A stretch of DNA of 64,000 nt, taken from Caulobacter sp. NIBR2454. GTDB lineage: Bacteria > Pseudomonadota > Alphaproteobacteria > Caulobacterales > Caulobacteraceae. The notes below the pieces were generated by a model. The model was not told the origin of the DNA. It saw only the letters and a program-made list of their open reading frames with translations, and did no database searches. Shown here one piece after another: positions 38,261 to 48,431 of the stretch (its first letter is position 1; each line of letters begins with the position of its first letter). The stretch covers positions 2,179,001 through 2,243,000 of the forward strand of contig NZ_CP114871.1 in assembly GCF_027474405.1 (NCBI RefSeq), in the 5' to 3' direction. The position numbers and the translations under genes are program-made.

Positions 38261-39670
38261 ATGAGCACCGCCGAAAAGATCCTTGCCGAAATCAAGGAAA
38301 AGGAAGTCAAGTACGTCGACGTCCGCTTCACCGACGTGCGCGGCAAGATGCAGCACGTCACCTTCGACATCGACCTGGTCGACGATGACTTCCTCAACGA
38401 CGGCACGATGTTCGACGGTTCGTCCATCGCCGGCTGGAAGGCGATCAACGAGTCCGACATGAAGCTGCGCCCGGACCTGAGCAGCGCCTATATCGACCCG
38501 TTCTATCAGCAGACGACGCTGTGCCTGTTCTGCGACGTGCTGAACCCCGACACCAACGAGCCTTACAACCGCGACCCGCGCTCCATCGCCAAGAAGGCGC
38601 TGAGCTACGTGAAGTCCTCGGGCGTGGGCGACACCGTCTATTTTGGCCCGGAAGCCGAGTTCTTCATCTTCGACGACGTGAAGTGGGACACCTCCCCCCA
38701 CAACACCGGCTACTCCTATGACTCGGTCGAACTGCCGACCAACACGGGCAAGGCCTATCCGGAAGGCAACATGGGCCATCGCCCGGGTCCGAAGGGCGGC
38801 TACTTCCCGGTCAATCCGGTCGACAGCGGCCAGGACCTGCGCGGCGAAATGCTGGCCGTCATGGGCGAGCTCGGCATGAAGCCGGAAAAGCACCACCACG
38901 AAGTGGCGCCCGCCCAGCACGAGCTCGGCCTGAAGTTCGACACCATGGTCACCATGGCCGACCGCCTGCAGCTCTATAAGTACGTGATCCACAACGTGGC
39001 CCACGCCTATGGCAAGACCGCCACCTTCATGGCCAAGCCGATGTTCGGCGACAACGGCTCGGGCATGCACGTCCACCAGTCGATCTGGGGCGACGGCAAG
39101 CCGCTGTTCGCCGGCGACAAATACGCCGGCCTGTCGGACATGTGCCTGTGGTACATCGGCGGCATCATCAAGCACGCCAAGGCGATCAACGCGTTCTCGA
39201 ACTCCACGACGAACTCGTACAAGCGCCTGGTGCCCGGCTACGAAGCGCCGGTGAAGCTGGCCTATTCGTCGCGCAACCGCTCGGCCTCGATCCGCATCCC
39301 GCACGTGGACAGCCCCAAGGCCAAGCGTCTGGAAGCCCGCTTCCCCGACCCGATGGGCAACCCGTACCTGACCTTCGTGGCCCTTCTGATGGCCGGCCTC
39401 GATGGCATCGAGAACAAGATCGATCCGGGCGCGCCCGCCGACAAGAACCTGTACGACCTGCCGCCCCGCGAGCAGAAGAAGATCCCGGAAGTCTGCGGCT
39501 CGCTCAAGGAAGCCCTGGACGCCTTGGATAAGGATCGCGCCTTCCTCAAGAAGGGCGGCGTCATGGATGACGACTTCATCGACAGCTACATCGAGCTGAA
39601 GATGGAAGAGGTGATGCGTCTGGCGCTGCACCCGCACCCGGTCGAATTCGACATGTACTACAAGTGCTAA
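38261..39670 (+). CDS. glnA: Glutamine synthetase type I
   Basis: 469 aa. The [16 protein letters not shown] beta-grasp region, the metal-site block [25 protein letters not shown], the ATP-binding [18 protein letters not shown] and the adenylylation tyrosine Y398 in NLYDLPP are all present. It makes glutamine from glutamate, ammonia and ATP, and should be inactivated by GlnE-mediated adenylylation. AAGGGGATAACG precedes the ATG. Second gene of glnBA. Confidence 0.98.
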   Translation: MSTAEKILAEIKEKEVKYVDVRFTDVRGKMQHVTFDIDLVDDDFLNDGTMFDGSSIAGWKAINESDMKLRPDLSSAYIDPFYQQTTLCLFCDVLNPDTNEPYNRDPRSIAKKALSYVKSSGVGDTVYFGPEAEFFIFDDVKWDTSPHNTGYSYDSVELPTNTGKAYPEGNMGHRPGPKGGYFPVNPVDSGQDLRGEMLAVMGELGMKPEKHHHEVAPAQHELGLKFDTMVTMADRLQLYKYVIHNVAHAYGKTATFMAKPMFGDNGSGMHVHQSIWGDGKPLFAGDKYAGLSDMCLWYIGGIIKHAKAINAFSNSTTNSYKRLVPGYEAPVKLAYSSRNRSASIRIPHVDSPKAKRLEARFPDPMGNPYLTFVALLMAGLDGIENKIDPGAPADKNLYDLPPREQKKIPEVCGSLKEALDALDKDRAFLKKGGVMDDDFIDSYIELKMEEVMRLALHPHPVEFDMYYKC

Positions 39671-39695
39671 GCGTCAGAGCTTAGCCTGAAGACAG

Positions 39696-39723
39696 AAGGC
39701 CCGCGGAGCGATCCGCGGGCCTT
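39696..39723. terminator. Bidirectional terminator after glnA
   Basis: AAGGCCCGCGGA (39696-39707) and TCCGCGGGCCTT (39712-39723) form a perfect 12-bp stem with a GCGA loop, followed by TTGCCTTTT on the plus strand; also serves the convergent gene ending at 39738. Confidence 0.88.
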
Positions 39724-39737
39724 TTGCCTTTTCGCCC

Positions 39738-40304
39738 CTAGCGTCGCGATAGCGTCCTGGCCGCCCACAGCAGCACCAGCCGGCCGAAGACATAGGAGCC
39801 GGCGATGACGAAGGCCGAGACGACGTAAATCTTGTTGCCAGCCAGCTCCCTGAACTTGCTGGGGTCGTCGTTCCAGCCGAGGAAGAAGCTGTTCTGACCG
39901 GACCACAGACCGGTATGGACCGGGTCGATCAGTTCCATGCCCATGGTCCAGGCCGCGCCGCCGGCGAGGCAGATGAAGCAAACCACGGCGATGAAAGCGA
40001 TGAAGGCCACGATGCTCTTGTGGACCCGCCGGATGATCGCCCCCAGCAGTTCGCTGACCCGCTGCGACCCCAAAGCGCCGGCCAGTTCCATCTCCTCGAT
40101 GAAGCGGCGGGCGTAGGCGTCCGGCGCGCCAAAACCCTCAAGCGCCTGATCGACGGTCAGACCTCGGCCCAGCCGCTCGAAAAGGTGGACGCGGGTCTCC
40201 TCGACGATCTCCTCTCGCTGCGGCGACGGCATGCGCGCCAGGGCCCAGGTCATGCGGCGAAGCCAGGCTTCGATCATCTGTTCGTCGGTGTTCTGGACAG
40301 TCAT
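39738..40304 (-). CDS. PadR-associated membrane protein (HAAS/DUF1700-like)
   Basis: 188 aa from the ATG at 40304, which overlaps the padR stop (ATGA). The N-terminal ~80 residues form a HAAS-like helical domain (EAWLRRMTWALARMPSPQREEIVEETRVHLFER, then FGAPDAYARRFIEEME). At least two membrane segments follow (IVAFIAFIAVVCFICLAGG and IYVVSAFVIAGSYVFGRLVLLW). Such proteins are commonly encoded directly after a PadR repressor. The partner probably senses or mediates an envelope state; its biochemical function is unknown. Confidence 0.75.
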   Translation of the reverse strand: MTVQNTDEQMIEAWLRRMTWALARMPSPQREEIVEETRVHLFERLGRGLTVDQALEGFGAPDAYARRFIEEMELAGALGSQRVSELLGAIIRRVHKSIVAFIAFIAVVCFICLAGGAAWTMGMELIDPVHTGLWSGQNSFFLGWNDDPSKFRELAGNKIYVVSAFVIAGSYVFGRLVLLWAARTLSRR

Positions 40305-40663
40305 TCCCCGCCCCTTTGCAGAAATGCGCCAAGGCTGACGCTGATGCGCGTCCACTCGGCCTGTTGCTCGGTGAGTTCAGCCCGCCCCTGATCCGTCAGG
40401 GCGTAGTATTTTCGAGGTCGCGCCCCGGCGTCCTCGATGCGCCATTCGGCCTTGGTGAAGCCAGCGCGTTCCAGGCGATGCAGCAGCGGGTAGATCGTCC
40501 CCTCCGCCAGGTTCAATCCCGCCTCGGCGCGAAGCCGGTCCAGGATTTCGAGCCCGTAGTGGGCCCGCCCCTTCAGCACGCTGAGCAAGGCCAGTTCGGC
40601 CAGCCCCTTGAGCAGTTGGGCGCGCCGGGTTTCGGCCGCTTCTGACTTTTGTTCGCACGTCAT
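40301..40663 (-). CDS. PadR family transcriptional regulator
   Basis: 120 aa. A winged helix with LLKGLAELALLSVLKGRAHYGLEILDRL, then EGTIYPLLHRLERAGF as the recognition region, PRKYYALTDQGRAEL as the wing and a short C-terminal helix for dimerisation. PadR proteins are repressors released by small ligands or stress. A perfect inverted repeat covers its start codon, so autorepression is likely. It is cotranscribed with the membrane protein downstream. Confidence 0.88.
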   Translation of the reverse strand: MTCEQKSEAAETRRAQLLKGLAELALLSVLKGRAHYGLEILDRLRAEAGLNLAEGTIYPLLHRLERAGFTKAEWRIEDAGARPRKYYALTDQGRAELTEQQAEWTRISVSLGAFLQRGGE

Positions 40664-40678
40664 CTTGCATTACAAGAT
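40662..40678 (-). promoter_or_regulatory. Candidate PadR operator over the padR start
   Basis: ATCTTG (40662-40667) and CAAGAT (40673-40678) form a perfect 6-5-6 inverted repeat that overlaps the padR start codon. PadR proteins bind such short palindromes in their own promoters. Confidence 0.5.
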
Positions 40679-40818
40679 ATCAGGTCAACCACGGTCCGCA
40701 AGCGCTGCGACATGAAGCTTTCGCAATGTTTTCGGGAAAGCGCCGTTCTTCGGCGTTATTTGCTTGATCGTATACTAAAACTGGTCTCGATTTCGCCCCG
40801 CGTTCTAGAGGGGGCGAA

Positions 40819-42288
40819 ATGAGTAGTTTGATGAGGGCGGCGCTCGCCGCGACCATGCTGACGGGTCTGGCGATCGCCGGGACGTCCAGCGCATCCGCGC
40901 AAGCGGCGAAACCAGCGGCCAAGCCCGCCGAGAAGGTAGAGCACAAGCCGCTGCCCGCGGGTCTTGATCCCACGACCGGCCCGGCTCCGTTCCCCTCCAC
41001 CTACAAGGCCCTGCCTGGCCGCCCGACGGCCATCGTCGGGGCGACGGTGCTGACGGCCACTGGTCAGCAGATCGAGAACGGCGTCGTCTTCTTCTCGGGC
41101 GGCAAGATCATTTCGGTCGGCGGTCCTGAAACGCCGGTTCCGGCCGACGTCGCCGTGATCGACGGCAAGGGCAAGTGGGTGACGCCCGGCGTCATCGACG
41201 CCCACAGCCACCTGGGCGTCTATCCGTCGCCCGGCGTGCAGGCCCGTTCGGACGGCAACGAGATCACCGACCCTAACACCGCCCAGGTCTGGTCCGAGCA
41301 TTCGGTCTGGCCGCATGACCCCGGCTTCAACCGGGCGCGCGCTGGCGGCGTGACCACCCTTCAGATCCTGCCCGGCTCGGCCAACCTGTTCGGCGGCCGT
41401 TCGGTAACCCTCAAGAACATCCCCTCGCACACCATGCAGGGCATGAAGTTCCCCGGCGCGCCCTATGGCGTGAAGATGGCCTGCGGCGAAAACCCCAAGC
41501 GCGTCTATGGCGGCCGCAGCCGTGCGCCGTCGACCGCCATGGGCAATGTCGCCGGCTATCGCGCGGCGTGGATCAACGCCGCCGACTACAAGCGCAAGTG
41601 GGACGACTACCGCGCCAAGGTGGCCAAGAATGAAAAGGCGGACGCGCCCAAGCGCGATCTGCAGCTGGAAACCCTGATGGGCGTCCTGAACGGCGAAATC
41701 CTGGTCCAGAACCACTGCTATCGCGGCGACGAGATGGCCGTGATGCTCGATATCGGCAAGGAGTTCGGCTACCGCACGACGATGTTCCACCACGCGGTCG
41801 AGGCCTACAAGGTCGGCGATCTGCTGGCCAAGGACGACGTCTGCTTCGCCACCTGGGCGTCGTGGACCGGCTTCAAGATGGAAAGCCTGGACGGGATCGA
41901 CGCCAACGCCGCCATCGCCCACAAGGCCGGCGCCTGCACCGTCATCCACTCCGACGACCCGATCATGACCCAGCGCCTCAATCAGGAAGCGGCCCTGGCC
42001 ATGACGGCGGGCAACCGCATCGGCATGAACATCCCACGCGCCGAAGCCATCGCCTGGATCACGTCCAACCCGGCCAAGGCCCTGGGCATCGCCGACAAGA
42101 CCGGCAGCCTCGTGGCCGGCAAGGCCGCCGACGTGGTTCTGTGGACCGCCGATCCGTTCAGCGTCTACGCCCAGGCCGAGAAGGTCTTCATCGACGGGGG
42201 CCTCGCCTATGACCGGCGTGACCCGCAGTACCAGCCCAAATCCGATTTCGAACTCGGCCAGCCGGGTGAAGGGGCGTTCCACCAATGA
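40819..42288 (+). CDS. Exported amidohydrolase (imidazolonepropionase-like), metal site intact
   Basis: 489 aa with a signal peptide (MSSLMRAALAATMLTGLAIAG, cleavage near ASAQ). The amidohydrolase metal motif VTPGVIDAHSHLG is intact (H129, H131). Later FHHAVEAYKVGDLL and VIHSDDPIMTQRLNQE supply the other His and the catalytic Asp, and KALGIADKTGSLVAGKAADVVLW closes the barrel and small beta domain. A lysine-bridged or mononuclear metal centre is expected; the substrate may be a dipeptide or a cyclic amide. The stop overlaps the next start by 4 bases (42285-42288); the partner is a degenerate paralogue. Confidence 0.85.
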   Translation: MSSLMRAALAATMLTGLAIAGTSSASAQAAKPAAKPAEKVEHKPLPAGLDPTTGPAPFPSTYKALPGRPTAIVGATVLTATGQQIENGVVFFSGGKIISVGGPETPVPADVAVIDGKGKWVTPGVIDAHSHLGVYPSPGVQARSDGNEITDPNTAQVWSEHSVWPHDPGFNRARAGGVTTLQILPGSANLFGGRSVTLKNIPSHTMQGMKFPGAPYGVKMACGENPKRVYGGRSRAPSTAMGNVAGYRAAWINAADYKRKWDDYRAKVAKNEKADAPKRDLQLETLMGVLNGEILVQNHCYRGDEMAVMLDIGKEFGYRTTMFHHAVEAYKVGDLLAKDDVCFATWASWTGFKMESLDGIDANAAIAHKAGACTVIHSDDPIMTQRLNQEAALAMTAGNRIGMNIPRAEAIAWITSNPAKALGIADKTGSLVAGKAADVVLWTADPFSVYAQAEKVFIDGGLAYDRRDPQYQPKSDFELGQPGEGAFHQ

Positions 42289-43643
42289 TCCGCATCGCTC
42301 TTCTTTCGGGCGCATGCGCCCTCGCCTTCGCCTCGGCCGCTTCGGCTGAGACCGTGGCCATCACCAACGCCAAGATCGAAACGGTCGCGGCGGCGGGAAC
42401 CATCGCGTCGGGAACCATCGTCCTGACCGACGGCAAGATCACCGCCGTCGGAGCCAACGTGTCGGTTCCATCCGGCGCCCGCGTCATCGACGCCAAGGGC
42501 GGCGTCGTGACCCCCGGCCTGATCGCCCCGTCCAGCAACCTCGCCGCTTCCGAAATCGGCGGCGTCCGCGAGACGCGGGACGATGGGTCGGGCACCGAGA
42601 TGTCAGCCGGCTTCGATATCTCCTACAGCATCAATCCGGACTCCCCGGTCATCGGCCTGGCCCGTGACGGCGGCGTCACCAGCGCGGCGGTCACCCCCAC
42701 CCTTTCGGGCGGTGGCGGCGGCGCGCACCGTGACGACGGCGATATCGAGCTGGAGAACCTGAAGGACATGACCGCCGGCCGCGCGGGCGATGGCGATCCT
42801 CGCCTGTTCACCGGCCAGGCCGCCCTGATCCGTCTGGCGGCCGGCGACGATGACATCGTCACCAAGGCCAAGGTGGCAGTGGCCCTCGATCTGGGCCAGG
42901 CCGGGGCCCGCGCGGCCGGCGGCTCACGCGGGGCGGCCATCGTCCTGGTGAAGTCGGCCTTCGAGGATGCGCGCGCCTACGCCCGCAACCGCTCGGCCTT
43001 CGAAAAGGGCGCCACCCGCGACTTTGGCCTCTCGCGCATCGATCTCGACGCGCTGGTGCCGGTGGTCGAGGGCAAGACCCCGCTGCTGGTCCGCGTTCGC
43101 CGGGCCTCCGACATCCGCCAGATCATCAAGCTGGCGGCCGAGGAGAAGGTGAAGATCATCCTGGAAGGCGCCGAGGAAGGCTGGATCGTGGCCGCCGACA
43201 TCGCCAAGGCCGGCGTGCCGGTGATCGTCGACACCCAGGCCGACCTGCCCGACAGCTTCGAGACCCTGGGCGCCCGCCTCGACAACGCCGCCCGGCTGCA
43301 GGCCGCCGGCGTCGCCGTGGCCATCACCGGCTCGCGCGACTTCAACAACCTGCGCCTGCAGCGTCTGAACGCCGGCCTCGCGGTGGCCAACGGCATGCCC
43401 TACCAGGCGGCCCTGGCGTCCGTGACCGCTGTTCCGGCCAAGATGTGGGGAATGTCCTCCGTCGGCACGCTGGAGGTGGGCAAGGACGCCGACGTAGTGC
43501 TGTGGAATGGCGACCCGCTGGAGACCACCACTTGGCCGACCGCCGTCTTCGTGGGCGGCTACCAGCAGCCTACGGACTTCCGCGGCTCCAAGCTGCGTGA
43601 CCGCTACGCACGACCGGCCGGGGCCTATCCCCGCGCCTACTGA
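42285..43643 (+). CDS. Exported amidohydrolase-like protein with lost metal motif
   Basis: 452 aa with a signal peptide (MIRIALLSGACALAFASAASA). It has the composite beta domain and barrel layout of its upstream neighbour, including ASVTAVPAKMWGMSSVGTLEVGKDADVVLWNGDP. At the DxHxH site, however, it reads TPGLIAPSSNLA: the aligned positions are S83 and N85, so both metal His and the Asp are missing. The Gly-rich SGGGGGAHRDD loop may be flexible. Probably non-catalytic and working with, or regulating, the active paralogue. Such tandem pairs occur in Alphaproteobacteria and Xanthomonads, with unknown substrates. Confidence 0.8.
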   Translation: MIRIALLSGACALAFASAASAETVAITNAKIETVAAAGTIASGTIVLTDGKITAVGANVSVPSGARVIDAKGGVVTPGLIAPSSNLAASEIGGVRETRDDGSGTEMSAGFDISYSINPDSPVIGLARDGGVTSAAVTPTLSGGGGGAHRDDGDIELENLKDMTAGRAGDGDPRLFTGQAALIRLAAGDDDIVTKAKVAVALDLGQAGARAAGGSRGAAIVLVKSAFEDARAYARNRSAFEKGATRDFGLSRIDLDALVPVVEGKTPLLVRVRRASDIRQIIKLAAEEKVKIILEGAEEGWIVAADIAKAGVPVIVDTQADLPDSFETLGARLDNAARLQAAGVAVAITGSRDFNNLRLQRLNAGLAVANGMPYQAALASVTAVPAKMWGMSSVGTLEVGKDADVVLWNGDPLETTTWPTAVFVGGYQQPTDFRGSKLRDRYARPAGAYPRAY

Positions 43644-43656
43644 CGCCTGAACGACA

Positions 43657-43680
43657 CCTCCCCCGCTTCGGCGGGGGAGG
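43657..43680 (+). terminator. Hairpin after the amidohydrolase pair
   Basis: CCTCCCCCGC (43657-43666) and GCGGGGGAGG (43671-43680) with a TTCG tetraloop form a very stable stem. The following AATTCAGG has no T-run, so termination is probable only by stem strength. Confidence 0.5.
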
Positions 43681-43756
43681 AATTCAGGCCGCGCTTGCTC
43701 AGGACTGCACGCAGCGCCTAAGGGTGTCGGCTCGAATCGCCTAGACTCCCCGGATA

Positions 43757-45832
43757 ATGTCCCAGCCTCCCTCCCTGTTCGACGACGCCCTGAGCCCGCC
43801 GCCCGCCAACCCCTTGCCGGCGCGCGAACCCGCGCCCGCGCATGTTCCGGCCTCCGCGGCTGCGCCGACCCCTGCCGCCAGCGCGCCCGCATCCGGGCCA
43901 GGCAGCTATTCGGCGGCCGACATCGAGGTGCTGGAAGGGCTGGAGCCGGTCCGCAAGCGTCCGGGCATGTACATCGGCGGCACCGACGAACGGGCCCTGC
44001 ACCACCTGTTCGCCGAAGTCCTCGACAACTCCATGGACGAGGCGGTCGCCGGCCACGCCAAGATCATCGAGGTCACCCTGGACGCCGACGGCGCCCTGAC
44101 GGTGAAGGACGACGGCCGCGGCATGCCCGTGGACCCGCACCCCAAACACCCGGGCAAGTCGGCCCTGGAAGTGATCATGACCGTCCTGCACGCGGGCGGT
44201 AAGTTCAGCGGCAAGGCGTACGAGACCTCTGGCGGCCTGCACGGGGTGGGCGCATCGGTCGTGAACGCCCTGTCGGAAATCCTCGAGGTCACCGTCTGGC
44301 GCGACGGCTTCGAGCACCGCCAGGACTTCTCGCGCGGCAAGCCCCTGGGACCGCTGCAGCAGATCGCGCCGTCCAAGAAGCGCGGCACGTCCGTGAGATT
44401 CCTGCCCGACGCCGAGATTTTCGGCGAAGGCGCGATCTTCAAGCCGGCGCGGCTGTACCGCATGGCCCGCTCCAAGGCCTATCTGTTCCGCGGCGTGCAG
44501 ATCAAATGGAAGTGCGACCCGTCGCGCATCCACGACCAGACTCCCGCCGAAGCGACCTTCCACTTCCCCAACGGCCTGGCCGACTTCCTGGCCGAGCGCA
44601 CCAAGGGGCTGGAGACGGTCACCCCCGAACCCTTTGCCGGCCGTATCGAGCGCCAGGGCGAGGCCGGGGCCGTGGAATGGGCCATCGCCTGGACCCCGCG
44701 CGGGTTTGGCGAGGCCGATGGCTTCATGCAGTCCTACTGCAACACCGTGCCGACGCCCGAAGGCGGCACCCACGAGTCCGGCCTGCGCGCCGCCCTGACC
44801 CGGGGCCTCAAGGCCTATGCCGAACTGGTGGGTGAAAAGCGCGGCGCCATCCTGACCGCGGACGACGTGATCGCCCAGGCCGGCACCCTGATCAGCGTCT
44901 TCATCCGCAATCCTGAGTTCCAGGGCCAGACCAAGGAAAAGCTGTCGTCCAGCGACGCCCAGCGCCTCGTCGAGAACGCCCTGCGCGACCCGTTCGACCA
45001 CTGGCTGACCGGCAGCCCCAAAGCCGCCCGCGCCCTGCTCGATTTCGTGGTCGAGCGCGCCGAGGAACGCCTGAAGCGCCGCAAGGACAAGGAAGTCCAG
45101 CGCGCCAGCGCCACGCGCAAGCTGCGTCTGCCCGGCAAGCTAGCCGACTGTTCCGGCTCGGCCGTAGATGGCGCAGAACTGTTCATCGTCGAAGGCGACT
45201 CGGCCGGCGGCTCGGCCAAGCAAGCCCGCAACCGCAAGACCCAGGCGATCCTTCCTCTGCGCGGCAAGATCCTGAACGTGGCCAGCGCCACGGGCGACAA
45301 GCTGGTCGCCAACAAGGAGCTGTCGGACCTGATGCTCGCCCTGGGCGCGCAGGGCGGAAACAAGTACCGCGAGGAAGACCTGCGCTACGAGCGCATCATC
45401 ATCATGACGGACGCCGATGTGGACGGCGCCCACATCGCATCACTGCTGATCACGTTCTTCTATCGGACAATGCCAGACATGATCCGCGCCGGCCGCCTCT
45501 ACATGGCGCTGCCGCCCCTCTATCGGATCAGCCACGGCGGCAAGACGGTCTATGCCCGCGACGACGCCCACAAGGACGAGCTGCTGGCGACGGACTTCAA
45601 GAACAAGAAGCCCGAAATCGGCCGCTTCAAGGGCTTGGGCGAGATGATGGCCGCCCAGCTTAAGGAAACCACCATGGACCCGGCGGTGCGTACTCTGGCG
45701 CGTGTGACGCTGCCGCGCTCGGAAGAGTCCGTGGAATCGCTGGTCGAAACCTTGATGGGCCGCAAACCGGAATTGCGATTCCGCTTCATCCAGGAGAACG
45801 CCGAGTTCGCGGCGGATGATCTGGACGTCTAG
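43757..45832 (+). CDS. parE: DNA topoisomerase IV subunit B
   Basis: 691 aa. An unusual Ala/Pro-rich N-terminal extension of about 50 residues precedes the GHKL ATPase ([56 protein letters not shown]). The TOPRIM region has [16 protein letters not shown] and [16 protein letters not shown]. The shorter length and lack of the GyrB-specific insert favour ParE over GyrB. It decatenates chromosomes with ParC. No parC is in the window. Confidence 0.94.
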   Translation: MSQPPSLFDDALSPPPANPLPAREPAPAHVPASAAAPTPAASAPASGPGSYSAADIEVLEGLEPVRKRPGMYIGGTDERALHHLFAEVLDNSMDEAVAGHAKIIEVTLDADGALTVKDDGRGMPVDPHPKHPGKSALEVIMTVLHAGGKFSGKAYETSGGLHGVGASVVNALSEILEVTVWRDGFEHRQDFSRGKPLGPLQQIAPSKKRGTSVRFLPDAEIFGEGAIFKPARLYRMARSKAYLFRGVQIKWKCDPSRIHDQTPAEATFHFPNGLADFLAERTKGLETVTPEPFAGRIERQGEAGAVEWAIAWTPRGFGEADGFMQSYCNTVPTPEGGTHESGLRAALTRGLKAYAELVGEKRGAILTADDVIAQAGTLISVFIRNPEFQGQTKEKLSSSDAQRLVENALRDPFDHWLTGSPKAARALLDFVVERAEERLKRRKDKEVQRASATRKLRLPGKLADCSGSAVDGAELFIVEGDSAGGSAKQARNRKTQAILPLRGKILNVASATGDKLVANKELSDLMLALGAQGGNKYREEDLRYERIIIMTDADVDGAHIASLLITFFYRTMPDMIRAGRLYMALPPLYRISHGGKTVYARDDAHKDELLATDFKNKKPEIGRFKGLGEMMAAQLKETTMDPAVRTLARVTLPRSEESVESLVETLMGRKPELRFRFIQENAEFAADDLDV

Positions 45833-45860
45833 CAATCTCAGTCTGTTTAAATCTGAGCAG

Positions 45861-45900
45861 ATAACGCCGCACCCGTCATAGAGTGCGGCGTTATTTGTTT
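45861..45900 (+). terminator. Terminator downstream of parE
   Basis: ATAACGCCGCAC (45861-45872) pairs with GTGCGGCGTTAT (45883-45894), 12 bp, loop of 10, followed by TTGTTTTC. Confidence 0.88.
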
Positions 45901-46123
45901 TCAGCATAGCGTTACGCCGGGCTGAATTTCGCCAATATATCCTGCGAGATAGAAGCCCATCTTGTCGCGAAGCGAGCGACGCAACTCGCGAACTGCTCTG
46001 CGGTTCCCCGCAAATGGCCTCACATTACGTTTATTTGGCCTGGGCGGCGCCAATCCCCACCTAGGGCGTTCTACACGTCGGTCCAGCCGGTGTGCGTACA
46101 GCAACCATTGCCCCGGGGACGCC

Positions 46124-46900
46124 ATGGCAGCTGAAAAGCTAGAGACTGTTTTGAATAACAACCATCCCACGCCCCTCGACTTGTCGAGGACGGCGCTTTT
46201 TCTCGATCTGGACGGCACGCTCGCCCATTTCGAACCGAAGCCGACTGACGTCGGGCCCAATCTCTATCGCAACGACCTGCTTCGCCGCCTCAGTGAGCGG
46301 CTTGATGGCAGATTGGCGGTGGTGAGCGGTCGCGCCATGGCCGATCTCGACCGCATCCTTGAAGATTGCACGCCGTGCCTGGCCGGCACCCATGGCCTGG
46401 AGATTCGCCATGGGGACGAAACCCATCTGGCCGAGCCTCATCCTGCCCTTTCGGACGCCATCGAAGCGTTCGAGGCGTTCGCGCGAACCCAGAGCGGCCT
46501 GCTTGTCGAACCCAAGGCTCTTGGCGTCGCCCTGCATTATCGCCTGGCGCCGGAGACGCGCGACGCCTGCGTGGATCTCGCCGAACGCGTGAGCGCGGCC
46601 TATGGCCTGACGCTGCAGGACGGCCATTTAGTGGTCGAGCTGCGCACCCCCGGCGCCACCAAGGGCGACGCCGTTTCGGCCTTTATGGCCCGCAACCCCT
46701 TTTTGGGCGCGACGCCGGTCTTTGTCGGCGACGACCTGACCGACGAAGACGGCTTCCGCGAAGCCGTCGAGCAAGGGGGCTATGGCGTCCTGGTGGGCGA
46801 GGAACGCCCTACCCGCGCCACCTTCCGCCTTTCCGGGCCGGACACAGTGCTCCGCTGGCTTGAGAGCAGCCTGGGGGAACAGCGGGGAGCCGCCGCATGA
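46124..46900 (+). CDS. otsB: Trehalose-6-phosphate phosphatase
   Basis: 258 aa from the ATG at 46124 with GGGGAC upstream; the open frame further 5' is not conserved coding. HAD-type motifs are visible: FLDLDGTLAHF (nucleophile Asp and acid Asp), VVSGR, the TPGATKGDAVSAF Lys motif and FVGDDLTDEDGF. It dephosphorylates trehalose-6-phosphate to trehalose, an osmoprotectant. The stop overlaps the otsA start by 4 bases, so otsB-otsA is one unit with the phosphatase first. Confidence 0.93.
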   Translation: MAAEKLETVLNNNHPTPLDLSRTALFLDLDGTLAHFEPKPTDVGPNLYRNDLLRRLSERLDGRLAVVSGRAMADLDRILEDCTPCLAGTHGLEIRHGDETHLAEPHPALSDAIEAFEAFARTQSGLLVEPKALGVALHYRLAPETRDACVDLAERVSAAYGLTLQDGHLVVELRTPGATKGDAVSAFMARNPFLGATPVFVGDDLTDEDGFREAVEQGGYGVLVGEERPTRATFRLSGPDTVLRWLESSLGEQRGAAA

Positions 46901-48300
46901 GCCGCCTGATCGTCGTCTCCAACCGCGTCCAGTTCTCCAGCGAGGTCGGCGCCGCCTCTACCGGTGGCCTGGCCATGGCCATCGGGGCCTCCCTGCGCGA
47001 ACACCAGGGCGTGTGGTTCGGCTGGAGCGGTGAAACCACCGAGCGCTACACCGGCCACCTCCAGCTTGACCGCATCGACGGGGTCACCGTCGCCAAGGTC
47101 GATCTCGAGCCCCAGGACGTAGAGGAATATTACAACGGTTACGCCAACAAGACGCTGTGGCCGCTGTTCCATGACCGCATCGACCTGACGGCCTATGAGC
47201 GGCCCTTTGGCGAAGGCTATGGCCGCGTCAACGCCCGCTTCGCCGAGGCCCTGCTCCCGCTGATCCAGCCCGACGACATCATCTGGGTCCATGACTATCA
47301 TCTGATCCCCCTGGGACGGGAGTTGCGGCGGCTGGGAGTGAAGAACCGTATCGGCTTCTTCCTCCATATCCCCTGGCCGGCTCGGCAGTTGCTGACCACC
47401 CTGCCCAAGCATCAGGAGCTGGTGGCGTCGCTGTTCGACTACGACCTCGTCGGCACCCACGCCGCCGCGTGGCAGGCGGCCCTGGCCGGCTACATCATCA
47501 ATGAGGCTGAAGGCGAGGTGATGCCCAATGGCGACGCCTTCGCCTTCGGCAAGCACACGCGATTGGGCGTCTTCCCCATCGGCATCGACGTGGCCGATTT
47601 CGAAGCGGCGGCCAGCTCCGACGCGGCGGCTGAAAGCTTCGAGCGCATGCGCGAAAGCCTGGCGGGCCGCCAGATGATCGTCGGCGTCGATCGGCTCGAC
47701 TACTCCAAGGGCCTGGAGGAGCGGTTCCTGGCCTATGAGCGCTACCTGGCCGATACGCCCGAGGCCCGCGAAAAGGTCTTCCTGCTCCAGATCGCCACGC
47801 TCAGCCGCGACGCGGTCGAGGCCTACCAGGACCTGCGCAACCGACTGGACGCCGTATCCGGCCGCGTGAACGGCCAGTTCGCGACCTTCGACTGGGTGCC
47901 GCTGCGCTACGTCAACAGCCCCTATCGCCGCGATGAGCTGGTCGGCATCTACCGCGCCGCCCGCGTCGGCCTCGTCACGCCTTTGCGGGACGGGATGAAC
48001 CTGGTGGCCAAAGAATATGTGGCGGCGCAGGACCCGGAAGACCCCGGCGTGCTGATCCTGTCGCGCTTCGCCGGGGCCGCGGCCCAGATGAAGGACGCTT
48101 TGATCGTCAATCCGTTCAGTCGCGAGGATGTGGCCGACGCTATTCGACGCGGCCTGGCCATGCCGCGCGAAGAGCGCATCAAGCGCTGGAAGTCCTTGAT
48201 GGAAGGCGTTCGGCGCGACGACGTCATCGCTTGGCGCGAGAGCTTCGTAGAGGCTCTTTCGGGCGTCGAACCCAAGGGCAGAATGGCTCCCGCGGCCTGA
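46897..48300 (+). CDS. otsA: Alpha,alpha-trehalose-phosphate synthase (UDP-forming)
   Basis: 467 aa GT20 enzyme. GGLAMAIGASL near the N-terminus, the acceptor block WVHDYHLIPLGRELR, HIPWPARQLLTTLPKHQEL, GVDRLDYSKGLEERF and the nucleotide-sugar motif LRDGMNLVAKEYVA are all typical. It joins glucose from UDP-glucose to glucose-6-phosphate. ATGA overlap with otsB. The downstream gap holds a probable promoter for the helicase gene. Confidence 0.95.
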   Translation: MSRLIVVSNRVQFSSEVGAASTGGLAMAIGASLREHQGVWFGWSGETTERYTGHLQLDRIDGVTVAKVDLEPQDVEEYYNGYANKTLWPLFHDRIDLTAYERPFGEGYGRVNARFAEALLPLIQPDDIIWVHDYHLIPLGRELRRLGVKNRIGFFLHIPWPARQLLTTLPKHQELVASLFDYDLVGTHAAAWQAALAGYIINEAEGEVMPNGDAFAFGKHTRLGVFPIGIDVADFEAAASSDAAAESFERMRESLAGRQMIVGVDRLDYSKGLEERFLAYERYLADTPEAREKVFLLQIATLSRDAVEAYQDLRNRLDAVSGRVNGQFATFDWVPLRYVNSPYRRDELVGIYRAARVGLVTPLRDGMNLVAKEYVAAQDPEDPGVLILSRFAGAAAQMKDALIVNPFSREDVADAIRRGLAMPREERIKRWKSLMEGVRRDDVIAWRESFVEALSGVEPKGRMAPAA

Positions 48301-48318
48301 TCGAAACCCAGCGTTTAC

Positions 48319-48346
48319 TTGACTTGAGCGCAGGGTCTCTTATATC
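48319..48346 (+). promoter_or_regulatory. Probable sigma-70 promoter of the DEAD-box helicase gene
   Basis: TTGACT (48319-48324) and TATATC (48341-48346) are spaced 16 bases and stand 86 bases before the start codon, leaving a long 5' UTR. Cold-inducible helicase mRNAs often have long leaders; that part is inference. Confidence 0.55.
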
Positions 48347-48431
48347 CGGCGGTAATTCGGAACAGGTCTGGCGAATTCGCGCCGCCCGCTCGCCCAAGCA
48401 CGGGCGGTTTCGAAACCAGCCTTAGCGAGAC

